NCBI GenBank assembly: GCA_964650485.1
Contig: CAZYTX010000015.1
Location: 7,511 to 71,510 of the forward strand
Direction: 5' to 3'
DNA length: 64,000 nucleotides
Source of the DNA: CAZYTX01 sp964650485
GTDB taxonomy: Bacteria > RBG-13-61-14 > DATKZS01
The position numbers and the translations under genes are program-made. Of the stretch, positions 50,028 through 57,224 are shown in pieces. How positions within the stretch are numbered: position 1 is the stretch's first letter; each line of letters opens with the position of its first letter. The notes beneath the pieces are model-generated. The model saw nothing but the letters and a program-made list of their open reading frames with translations, was not told where the DNA came from and did no database searches.

Positions 50028-51445
50028 CACACCCACCCCCTGAACTCGATCACCATCCTGGCGAACGCCGGCATCCCCCTCACTCCCACGTCGCGCCTTA
50101 TCACCCGCCACACCCGGGAGGGGCTCGCGTAGAACCTTCGGTAGGCGCGCCTGCGCCATGCCTGGAGCTCGGCCGGGCTCATGCCGGGCAGGTCCATCAC
50201 CGCGAAGTTCTGTTCGAACCTGTGCCAGGGCTCCTGCTCGACCCAGCCCTTCTCTGAAGCCGTGTTGAACAAGGGGGACCCCGGGAAGGGCACGGCGCAG
50301 TAGAACTGGGCGTAGTCGAGCGGGAGCGAGCATGCAAAATCAATGGTCTGCCTGACGGTGTCCTCGGTCTCCCCCGGGTATCCCAGCACCATGTGGGCGG
50401 TGACCTGGAGCCCGGCCTTCTTTGCCTGCTCGACCGCCTGCCGGTTCCGCTCGACCGTGACCTTCTTGTTCATGAGGTCCAGTATGCGCTGGCTACCGGA
50501 CTCCAGCCCCAAGCCTATCATCCAGCACCCGGCCCGGTGCAGGAGCCCGAGCAGCTCGGGGTCCACGTGGTCGGTGCGCGAGTTCACCACGAAGCGCACT
50601 CCAAGGTCGAGCTTTATGATCTCCTCCAGCACCCGGGCGGCCCACTCCCTGTTCAGGGTGAACGACTCGGACCAGAACAGGAAGTCGTATATGGCGAATT
50701 CCTCGCGCACGTGTTCGATCTCCGCCGCGACCCTCTCCGGCGACTTTGTGCGCAGCTTGTGGCCGTAGTAGGCCGGGTCCGCGCAGAAGGTGCAGTGATA
50801 GGGGCACCCCCTGGATGTGCCTATCAAGAGGAAAGGCTTTGCCGAGAAGGGCATCCTGTAGAGATGCGTCTTTACAAGGCCCCAGGCAGGGAAAGGGAGC
50901 TGGTCCAGTACGGCCGGCTCGCGGTCGGGACCGTGCGAGAACCCGTCTCCGTCCCGGAGGGACATGCCGGGTATGCCTTTTAGTGTCTGGCCCCGCTCCA
51001 CGGCCCTGGCGGCGTCGCGCACGGTGAGCTCGGGCTCGCCCCGCACCACCGCGTCCAGGCCGGCCGCTGTTTTCAAGGACTGCTCGGGCAGCGCCGTCAC
51101 GTGGATGCCGATGGCCAGTATTTTTGAGTCCGGGAACTCCTTCTTGAGCTCGTCCGCGAGCCCGAGGTCTGAGTCTATGGAGGGCGTGGCGGTGTTTATA
51201 ACGAACATCCGGGGCTGGAAAGCACGCGCCCGCTGGAGCAGCTCGTCTTTGTCCAGTCCCTCGATGATGCAGTCATCCAGCCGGCACCCGGCCCCTTCAT
51301 CCTCCAGCACCGCTGCGATGGTGGCAAGCGATATGGGGGCCCACACCGCGGTCCATGCCCCGGCCCTCTGCATGCACCTGCCCTCGCGCACCATGTCCAC
51401 GCCGGATGCCGCGGGCGGGTTTATCATCTGGATACGCAAGCTCAT
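50027..51445 (-). CDS. B12-binding-type radical SAM protein, surface-glycan cluster
   Basis: This 472-residue protein has an N-terminal cobalamin-binding-like fold (IQMINPPAAS through GIHVTALPEQSLKTAAG and DAVVRGEPELTV) and the radical SAM cysteines in SRGCPYHCTFCADPAYYG. The barrel ends with LGLESGSQRILDLMNK and ITAHMVLGYPGETEDT-like sequence, and a C-terminal helical extension of about 100 residues follows. This is the BchE/HpnJ-like class common in lipid and glycan modification. The ATG at 51445 overlaps the GT2 stop by four bases, and its own stop overlaps the GT9 start by one. Confidence 0.87.
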   Translation of the reverse strand: MSLRIQMINPPAASGVDMVREGRCMQRAGAWTAVWAPISLATIAAVLEDEGAGCRLDDCIIEGLDKDELLQRARAFQPRMFVINTATPSIDSDLGLADELKKEFPDSKILAIGIHVTALPEQSLKTAAGLDAVVRGEPELTVRDAARAVERGQTLKGIPGMSLRDGDGFSHGPDREPAVLDQLPFPAWGLVKTHLYRMPFSAKPFLLIGTSRGCPYHCTFCADPAYYGHKLRTKSPERVAAEIEHVREEFAIYDFLFWSESFTLNREWAARVLEEIIKLDLGVRFVVNSRTDHVDPELLGLLHRAGCWMIGLGLESGSQRILDLMNKKVTVERNRQAVEQAKKAGLQVTAHMVLGYPGETEDTVRQTIDFACSLPLDYAQFYCAVPFPGSPLFNTASEKGWVEQEPWHRFEQNFAVMDLPGMSPAELQAWRRRAYRRFYASPSRVWRVIRRDVGVRGMPAFARMVIEFRGWV

Positions 51446-52131
51446 ACCATCTCCCGGAACAGTCTTATGAAGAACTTGTGCGCCTTCCTGAAGGTGGGCA
51501 GCTTTGACTTCCCCCCTGCTCTCGCGTACTCGTGGCTCCCCACTTCTCCCACCCGGAGCCCCTTTTTCAACGCCTTCATCACCATCTCGTGCTCGATATC
51601 GAAGTCGTATGCGGAGAGGCCCAGGGACAGCGCCTTCTCCCTGTCCATTGCCCTGAAGCCGTTCAGGCAGTCGGTGAGCTCGACCTTGAAACGGAAAGAT
51701 ATGGCGATGGCCAGGAGGTTCCCGCCCAGGTCGCGGACAAAGTGGGTGAAGTTCGGGTGCACGTCGTCCGAGCCGCCGCGCCACCTGGATGCGATCACCA
51801 TGTCCAGGTCGCCGGAAAGAATGGGGCCTGCCAGCCGGGGTATGTCGTCCGGGTCGTGGGACCCGTCCGCGTCCAGGAAAACCGCCACCTCTCCCGAGGC
51901 CTTCTCCAGGCCGGTGCGGTAGCCGTCACCCTTGCCGAGGCCGCTGTCCTCGAAAACCTTGGCGCCCGCGGCCTGGGCCAGCTCCCGGGTGCGGTCCCTG
52001 GAGCGGCCGTCAATGACCAGCACCTCGTCCGCACGGGGCAGGCACCTCTCCACCACGCTCTCAATGGTGGCTTCCTCGTCTTTTGCAAGAATCACCGCGG
52101 ATACTTTGACAACCCGTGTATGCATAATCAA
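51442..52131 (-). CDS. Glycosyltransferase family 2 (polyprenyl-phosphate sugar transferase-like)
   Basis: This 229-residue protein has the GT-A fold with AVILAKDEEATIESVVERCL, VLVIDGRSRDRT and the metal-binding motif VAVFLDADGSHDPDDIPRL, the pattern of dolichol/undecaprenyl-phosphate mannosyl- and glucosyl-transferases. It lacks C-terminal membrane helices, so it should be cytoplasmic and peripheral. It lies between the GT-C-like membrane protein and the radical SAM protein, overlapping each by four bases. This fits a donor synthase for the membrane transferase. Confidence 0.88.
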   Translation of the reverse strand: MIMHTRVVKVSAVILAKDEEATIESVVERCLPRADEVLVIDGRSRDRTRELAQAAGAKVFEDSGLGKGDGYRTGLEKASGEVAVFLDADGSHDPDDIPRLAGPILSGDLDMVIASRWRGGSDDVHPNFTHFVRDLGGNLLAIAISFRFKVELTDCLNGFRAMDREKALSLGLSAYDFDIEHEMVMKALKKGLRVGEVGSHEYARAGGKSKLPTFRKAHKFFIRLFREMV

Positions 52132-53999
52132 ATGCCCAGCCCGATGGTGATCTCTTGCGGGGGATTAACTATTCCTATGAAGCCCACAGGATCGCCGCCC
52201 TTTGAAACCTTCACAAGCTCGGCCGGTGGACAGGACTGCAAGCCGTCCACCCAATGATAGGATACCACCGCAAGCCCCGAAGGTGTAGACACGCTTGAAA
52301 GCTCGATCTTTCCGAGCTTTGCTTTTACGCTGCCCGAGCCCTGCAGGAAGAAGTCGCGCTCGCGGTCCAGGACGTAGGCTTCGATTTTTCCAAAGGTCTC
52401 GGAAAGCCTCGCGCCCTGGTATCTTGACATGCGCTCCCTGGAGGATGCGGAGAAGCATACGACCCAGCCTATGTTGTAGAGCTCCATGGCCCGGTCGAGA
52501 TCCTGGTCGGTGTACTCGGACACCGGCCTCGTGAGCAGGAGCCCGTCGTGGAACCCGGCGTAGTGGTGCTTTATGAATGCGTTCGGGAGAGGCCCGCCGA
52601 TGAGCTCCCGGGGCGTGAGCAGGGGCAAGAGGTGCACCAGCCTGGCGCCGCCGTATACGTCCGAGTACTGCCCCTCCCACACGTTTATGTCCTCGATGAG
52701 GATGCGGGCGCTCCTGTCGGTGTTCTCGCGCACCCACGAGACCAGCTCCCGGCTGTTTTTGTCGAGCGTTGTTGTAAGGGGCGCCGCGCGGCTGAATGCA
52801 AGGAAGCTCGGCAGCAGGAGCAATGCGGCGAGGGCCGCGGCAAAGAGCGCCAGGGCTATGGCACGGCCCCCCTTGATGCGGGTTGCCGCGATCCAGTCGC
52901 TTGCCCTTTTGAGGCCCCAGCCGCTTGCCGGCAGCCACATGAAAAAGTATGCGGTCACGTAGCGGTAGGGCTGCAAATGCATGAGCCGCTCCGAGAAGGA
53001 GCCGAAGTAGGAGAGCAGGAGGAAGAACACCACAGCAGCGAGCAGGGGCGCGGCGAGCGCAGGCGACCTGTGCCTGATGAAGAAGAGCCCGCCTATGCCT
53101 GTGGCCACGATGAGCAGCCTGGCAAGGGGCAGGGCGTAAAAGGGCTGCAGCGGGACCATGTCCTTTATCCACCTGAAAGGGTCAACGTTCTGGAAGAAGG
53201 TGGTTGCGGGGTCCAGGGTCTTCAGGTGCATGAACCTGAAGAAGGGGTATAGCCAGTGGAGGTTCACCATGAGAACGAACGCGAACGCCCCCACAAGGAG
53301 CATGAGGTCCCGGGGCCGGAGCGAGGGCGAGAACATGAGTATCCATACAAGGGCGATCGGCAGCACCAGCACGAAAGCGGTCTTGTGCACGGTGAGGGAG
53401 GCGGCCAAAGCGAACAGGAGCAGTGCATAGGCCCGGTTCTCCTTGAGGTGCATGAACCGGTAAATGAGCGAGAGCGGGACCAGGAAGAAGTGGAGCAGGA
53501 AGGCGCCGGAGATCATGCCCATGCGGCCGAAGAAGGCGCACTCCGATACCCAGAAGTATACTACGCCCAGGGCGGAGGCGCACAGTGCCGGGCCGCGGCC
53601 GAGCCCGAACCAGCGCATGGAGAAATAGAGCGACAGGGGGGCCAGCGCAAAGCTCCCGATAAAGAGCAGCTTGATGATGCGGGCGAGGTCTTGGCTTTTA
53701 AAGACTACGGCGACAAGCTGCACGGGCAAAGCGGAGTTGAACACGAAGTCCAGGGGATAGCCGGCCATGAAGAAGGGGTCGTAACCCCACATCCTGCCGT
53801 GCTCGCTCGCAAGCTCGCGGGCAGCGTTCGCCCAGTAGTACTGCGAGCAGAAGTCAACGTTGAGTACGGGCCGGGTGTTTACGATGTGTTCAAATGACTT
53901 GAAAGACGATAGGGTGAGGCAGACCTGCAGGATGAGGAGTATGCCAAGGACCAGTGCCGTGTACCCGGCCGGGAGTCTTTTCTGTTGAGTGTCTCTCAT
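52128..53999 (-). CDS. Multi-pass membrane protein, GT-C-like glycosyltransferase candidate
   Basis: This 623-residue protein has about 11-12 membrane helices in the first 410 residues, and an acidic first loop containing VLNVDFCSQYYW, where GT-C enzymes keep a catalytic Asp. A C-terminal periplasmic domain of about 200 residues is rich in beta strands (RILIEDINVWEGQYSDVYGG). It resembles PMT/YfhO-like polyprenyl-sugar transferases more in topology than in motif. It heads the gene chain and overlaps the GT2 gene by four bases, so it probably uses the GT2 product. Confidence 0.7.
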   Translation of the reverse strand: MRDTQQKRLPAGYTALVLGILLILQVCLTLSSFKSFEHIVNTRPVLNVDFCSQYYWANAARELASEHGRMWGYDPFFMAGYPLDFVFNSALPVQLVAVVFKSQDLARIIKLLFIGSFALAPLSLYFSMRWFGLGRGPALCASALGVVYFWVSECAFFGRMGMISGAFLLHFFLVPLSLIYRFMHLKENRAYALLLFALAASLTVHKTAFVLVLPIALVWILMFSPSLRPRDLMLLVGAFAFVLMVNLHWLYPFFRFMHLKTLDPATTFFQNVDPFRWIKDMVPLQPFYALPLARLLIVATGIGGLFFIRHRSPALAAPLLAAVVFFLLLSYFGSFSERLMHLQPYRYVTAYFFMWLPASGWGLKRASDWIAATRIKGGRAIALALFAAALAALLLLPSFLAFSRAAPLTTTLDKNSRELVSWVRENTDRSARILIEDINVWEGQYSDVYGGARLVHLLPLLTPRELIGGPLPNAFIKHHYAGFHDGLLLTRPVSEYTDQDLDRAMELYNIGWVVCFSASSRERMSRYQGARLSETFGKIEAYVLDRERDFFLQGSGSVKAKLGKIELSSVSTPSGLAVVSYHWVDGLQSCPPAELVKVSKGGDPVGFIGIVNPPQEITIGLGI

Positions 54000-54280
54000 G
54001 CATTCAATTTGTTAAGAGTCTTTCTTGAAAGCCATGCGTTCCCTGAAGTTCTGTAACGGTACAGACTTATAAAAAGAAAAGAGTTTAAACAGGCGGCCTT
54101 GCATAATTATTAACATTTGAATCAAGATAAAATAAAGCTTGCTCTTGACAGAAAAACTTTTCATATTATACCATAACTAGTTGAAACTTTCATCTCACAT
54201 CCGGCTACTATTCACGCAAACATGAATAAGAATGTCCGATTCCGGACGCAGGTGAAAAATCAAAAAAGGAGAATGAAGTC
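54000..54280. other. AT-rich divergent intergenic region
   Basis: This 281-base region separates the GT-C-like gene (minus) from the lipoprotein gene (plus). It is clearly more AT-rich than its surroundings. It holds a sigma70 promoter (54145-54172) and an imperfect hairpin GTCCG-ATTC-CGGAC at 54234-54247 in the lipoprotein leader. No gene is visible. Confidence 0.6.
54145..54172 (+). promoter_or_regulatory. Predicted sigma70 promoter of the lipoprotein gene
   Basis: A perfect TTGACA and TATACC are separated by 16 bases, giving a leader of about 100 bases before the ATG at 54281, which is preceded by AAGGAG. Confidence 0.6.
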
Positions 54281-55276
54281 ATGAAGACAAAGGTTTTCGC
54301 TTTGTCGGTCGCGGCGCTTTTTTTAGTCGGGACCTACGCCTGTTCGCTGAAGGAAGTGGATAAAGCGGTGGACACCGCGGATAAGGCGGCGGGCCTGGCT
54401 GAAAAGTTCGAGGACAAGGCCGAGGAAAAGAAGGGGTCCTCCGAAGGGGGAGAGACCGCCCAGGCTGCCGGAGGGGTTAGGCAACAAAGCGGTGTAAGGA
54501 TTGACAAGTACGAGCCCAACGAGGACCTGCTGAGCCCCACCCAGGTCGAGTTGCCAGCCACCATAAAAGCCACAATCGAGCCCGCAGGAGATATTGATTT
54601 TTACAAGTTCCACGTTGCCTCGAACAAAAGGGAATTGGTGAATGTCACCTTGCTTAACCCCACCACCAACCTTCGTCCTTGTTTGCATTTTTACAACCAG
54701 AACAGGGAACGCTTTGGGGGAACTGGTAGAGTACAACCCGGAACTGCAAAGGTCGGTGGAGAAATTATCGCCCTGCCAAATCAGGATTACTATGTAGCAG
54801 CATGTACTTCTTCATCAGGCAATTGCGCATGCAGAGAATCAGGAGGAAATTCCAGCAAGTATTACACCCTGAAGATAGAGCTTGCCGGAGTGGGTGATAA
54901 ATATGAGCCCAATGAATCACTTACTGAGGCCACCACAGTCTCCCCCGGGAAAATAAAAGGCACCATCAACCCGAAAAACGACAAGGATGTTTACAAGGTC
55001 CGGTTCAGCAGGTCCGGCACAGTAAAGGTCACATTCCATAACCCCACGCTTAACCTTCAACCTTGTCTGCATTTTTACGACCAGAACCGGCAACAATTTG
55101 GTCAAACGAGTAGGGTTCAAGCCGGCGCAGCCAAGACCGGAGGCAAATTCAATGTACAGCCCAATCAGGATTATTATGTAAAAGTATGTACCTCTTCATC
55201 AGGTAATTGCGCATGCAGAGGATCGGGAGGAAATTCAGAAAAACCTTACACCCTTGAGATCAGGATGGTAGAGTAA
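54281..55276 (+). CDS. Lipoprotein with two tandem PPC-like domains
   Basis: This 331-residue protein has a signal sequence ending VGTYAC with a plausible lipobox Cys21. A Lys/Glu-rich coiled linker is followed by two tandem repeats of about 125 residues starting KYEPNE, with matching DFYKFHV/DVYKVRF, NPTTNLRPCLHFY/NPTLNLQPCLHFY and CTSSSGNCACR blocks. The KYEPNE and Dxx(F/Y)K pattern resembles PPC (bacterial pre-peptidase) domains, which bind surfaces or sugars. Codons are AT-richer than in neighbours and the repeats are nearly identical in DNA near their ends, so duplication and perhaps transfer are recent. Confidence 0.78.
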   Translation: MKTKVFALSVAALFLVGTYACSLKEVDKAVDTADKAAGLAEKFEDKAEEKKGSSEGGETAQAAGGVRQQSGVRIDKYEPNEDLLSPTQVELPATIKATIEPAGDIDFYKFHVASNKRELVNVTLLNPTTNLRPCLHFYNQNRERFGGTGRVQPGTAKVGGEIIALPNQDYYVAACTSSSGNCACRESGGNSSKYYTLKIELAGVGDKYEPNESLTEATTVSPGKIKGTINPKNDKDVYKVRFSRSGTVKVTFHNPTLNLQPCLHFYDQNRQQFGQTSRVQAGAAKTGGKFNVQPNQDYYVKVCTSSSGNCACRGSGGNSEKPYTLEIRMVE

Positions 55277-55299
55277 TCAGCGGGAAGCGAGGGACTGGA

Positions 55300-55362
55300 T
55301 GCGGGTTGTGAGTTGTGAGGGGTTCCAAGTCCCTCACAACTAAAACCCTCACCCCTTAAATC
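55300..55362. repeat. GTTGTGAG direct and inverted repeat
   Basis: GGTTGTGAGTTGTGAGGGG is followed by CCCTCACAACT, forming an 11-bp stem (55311-55321 with 55331-55341) and a 9-base loop between the lipoprotein and DUF2442 genes. The same GAGTTGTGAGTTGTGAGG word recurs at 63911-63928. There is no T-run, so it is not a classical terminator. Confidence 0.6.
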
Positions 55363-55364
55363 TA

Positions 55365-55598
55365 TTACAGCAGCCCCTCCACGGAAAGGTCCTCGTCCAA
55401 ATCCTGCCAATGGATTCCCACTCCCCCTCCGATCAGGCGCCAATTTCTACGCGCCTCAGGAGAAGCATCCCTCAGAGCTGGAAGCCATTCCAGGGGCACG
55501 GAAATCTCGCGCCCGTCAGCCAGGCGCACCTTTAAAAACTCGTCGGTCACCGTGACGTCAACCGCACACGGTTCTTTTTTAGCCGCTGAAATAGTCAT
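55365..55598 (-). CDS. DUF2442 domain protein
   Basis: This 77-residue protein has the DUF2442 pattern VTVTDEFLKVRLADGREISVPLEWLPALRDA and the end GVGIHWQDLDEDLSVEGLL. DUF2442 proteins usually pair with DUF4160 in small toxin-antitoxin-like or host-interaction modules. No DUF4160 partner is found here, so it is an orphan. It lies 12 bases after the radical SAM gene on the same strand. Confidence 0.8.
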   Translation of the reverse strand: MTISAAKKEPCAVDVTVTDEFLKVRLADGREISVPLEWLPALRDASPEARRNWRLIGGGVGIHWQDLDEDLSVEGLL

Positions 55599-55610
55599 AT
55601 CACCAAAGCC

Positions 55611-57011
55611 TCACCCGAAGTAGTGCTGCATCCTTTTGTAGAACTGGTATCTGAATATCAGCCTGTCGAGCGAGGGCTCCTTTACAAATTCCTTTATTAG
55701 CTGCGCCATGTTGTCCTTTAATATGAAGGCCTTCCTGTTCCTCAGCATCCTCGCGCGGGAGTCCAAGAGGTCCTGGTACTCGAGCCCGTCTATCTTCACG
55801 GGCGGGTCGCCGGAGCCGGTGCGGGGCAGGTAGTAGTCCAGGTCCGCGTAGTCTCTGACCATGATCCTGCCTTCCCTCTCGCACCTCTCTGCCAGGTGGG
55901 TGCCGATAAGGGGTGTGTAGATGGACACGTGCATGGTGCTGGGCCGAAGCTCCTTTATCAGCCGCTCGGTCTCCAGGAGGGCCCCCTTTGTCTCGTCGGG
56001 CGAGCCCAGGAGCACGTAAGCGTGGGTCCTGAACCCGAGCTCCTTGCATATCTGGAAGGCCTCCCTGGCCTGCTCCACGGTAGTGCCCTTGCCGATGGAG
56101 TCCAGGACCTTCTGCGAGCCGGACTCGATCCCGAAGAGCACGTAGTACACGTTCATACTTTTCAAGACGGCGGCCCGCTCGCGGTCGAAGGTGTCCACCC
56201 GGGAGTTGACCACGTACCTGAATTCGTGCAGCAGACCCGCCCGGTCGAGCTCGTCGCGCAGGCCGATCATCCAGCCCTTCTTTATGGTGAAGGTGTCGTC
56301 GTGGAAGAACACGTCGTGGATGCCGTACTTCATGTGACACTCTCGTATCTCCCGGGCCACCCTCTCCGGGCTTTGAAAGCGGACCTTCTTCCCGAACATA
56401 CGCTCCAGTGTGGGCTGGCAGAACCTGCACCTGTAGGGGCAGCCGCGTGCCGAGTGCAGGTTTATGGCCCTGGCGCGCAGGTAGCTCTTGTGCACGTCCA
56501 ACAGGTCCCGATCGGGCACGGGTATGGAGTCCAGGTCCACGGGCTGCGCCGGTCCGGTGTTCACGACTTCCCCGCCGCGACGGAGGGCCAGGCCGGGTAT
56601 CCCATCCGGGTCCGTATGCCCGCGGACCGCGTCAAGGAGCGCGGGCAGGGAGTCCTCGCCCTCGCCCATGACCGCGTAGTCGAGCTCCGGTATCCTGCAC
56701 AGGGTGTCCTCCGGGAGTATGGTGGGGTGCGGCCCGCCGGCTATGGTGGCCGCGCCGGCCTCCTTGGCGGCCTTTATTACCTTTTCGGCCGCGGGGAAGA
56801 AGTCGGTGAGGAAAGACACGCCCACCGCGTCCGGCCTCTCGGCCTGGATCATCCTGACCACGCGGTTTGTGTCGGGCTCGAAGCTGGTGTCGTGGCAGGT
56901 GACCTGGTGGCCGGCCTTTTTAAGTATGGTGCCCAGAGTGATGATGCCGAGCGGCGGCCACATGCCGTGCACCTGTCCTGAGAGTCGGGGGAATATGAGG
57001 GCGACCTTCAT
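55611..57011 (-). CDS. B12-binding-type radical SAM protein (BchE/HpnJ-like)
   Basis: This 466-residue protein begins VALIFPRLSGQVHGMWPPLG with a cobalamin-binding-type domain (GHQVTCHDTSFEPDTNRVV to AGGPHPTILPEDTL and GEGEDSLPAL), then SAM cysteines in HSARGCPYRCRFCQPT and an Elp3-type barrel (FGIESGSQKVLDSIGKG, YVLLGSPDETKG). It is separate from the glycan cluster but close in kind to the protein at 50027-51445. Substrate unknown; roles in hopanoid, lipid or glycan methylation or ring contraction are typical of the class. Confidence 0.87.
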   Translation of the reverse strand: MKVALIFPRLSGQVHGMWPPLGIITLGTILKKAGHQVTCHDTSFEPDTNRVVRMIQAERPDAVGVSFLTDFFPAAEKVIKAAKEAGAATIAGGPHPTILPEDTLCRIPELDYAVMGEGEDSLPALLDAVRGHTDPDGIPGLALRRGGEVVNTGPAQPVDLDSIPVPDRDLLDVHKSYLRARAINLHSARGCPYRCRFCQPTLERMFGKKVRFQSPERVAREIRECHMKYGIHDVFFHDDTFTIKKGWMIGLRDELDRAGLLHEFRYVVNSRVDTFDRERAAVLKSMNVYYVLFGIESGSQKVLDSIGKGTTVEQAREAFQICKELGFRTHAYVLLGSPDETKGALLETERLIKELRPSTMHVSIYTPLIGTHLAERCEREGRIMVRDYADLDYYLPRTGSGDPPVKIDGLEYQDLLDSRARMLRNRKAFILKDNMAQLIKEFVKEPSLDRLIFRYQFYKRMQHYFG

Positions 57012-57047
57012 CTTAGCGGGCCTTTAAATAGAATCATACATTTTTTA

Positions 57048-57151
57048 TTCACACAGAGGCACGGAGAGCACAGAGGAAAGAAAAATAACATAGCGTATGT
57101 TCCCGTTTATTGTTCATCCAGCTCTGTATTCTCTGTGCCTCTGTGCGAAAA
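57048..57151. repeat. CACAGAG palindromic repeat element, copy 2
   Basis: Arms TTCACACAGAGGCACGGAGA onward and CTCTGTGCCTCTGTGCGAAA match the element at 29727-29831 in both arms, with a different centre. It sits between the SecA stop and the radical SAM start. Together the two copies establish a dispersed family of about 100 bases. Confidence 0.75.
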
Positions 57152-57224
57152 AACCTTGCTCATACCTATCTTGGACAGCAATGAAAAGTAGTACAAACCC
57201 CGGGGACACTCATCAGTATGGCGC

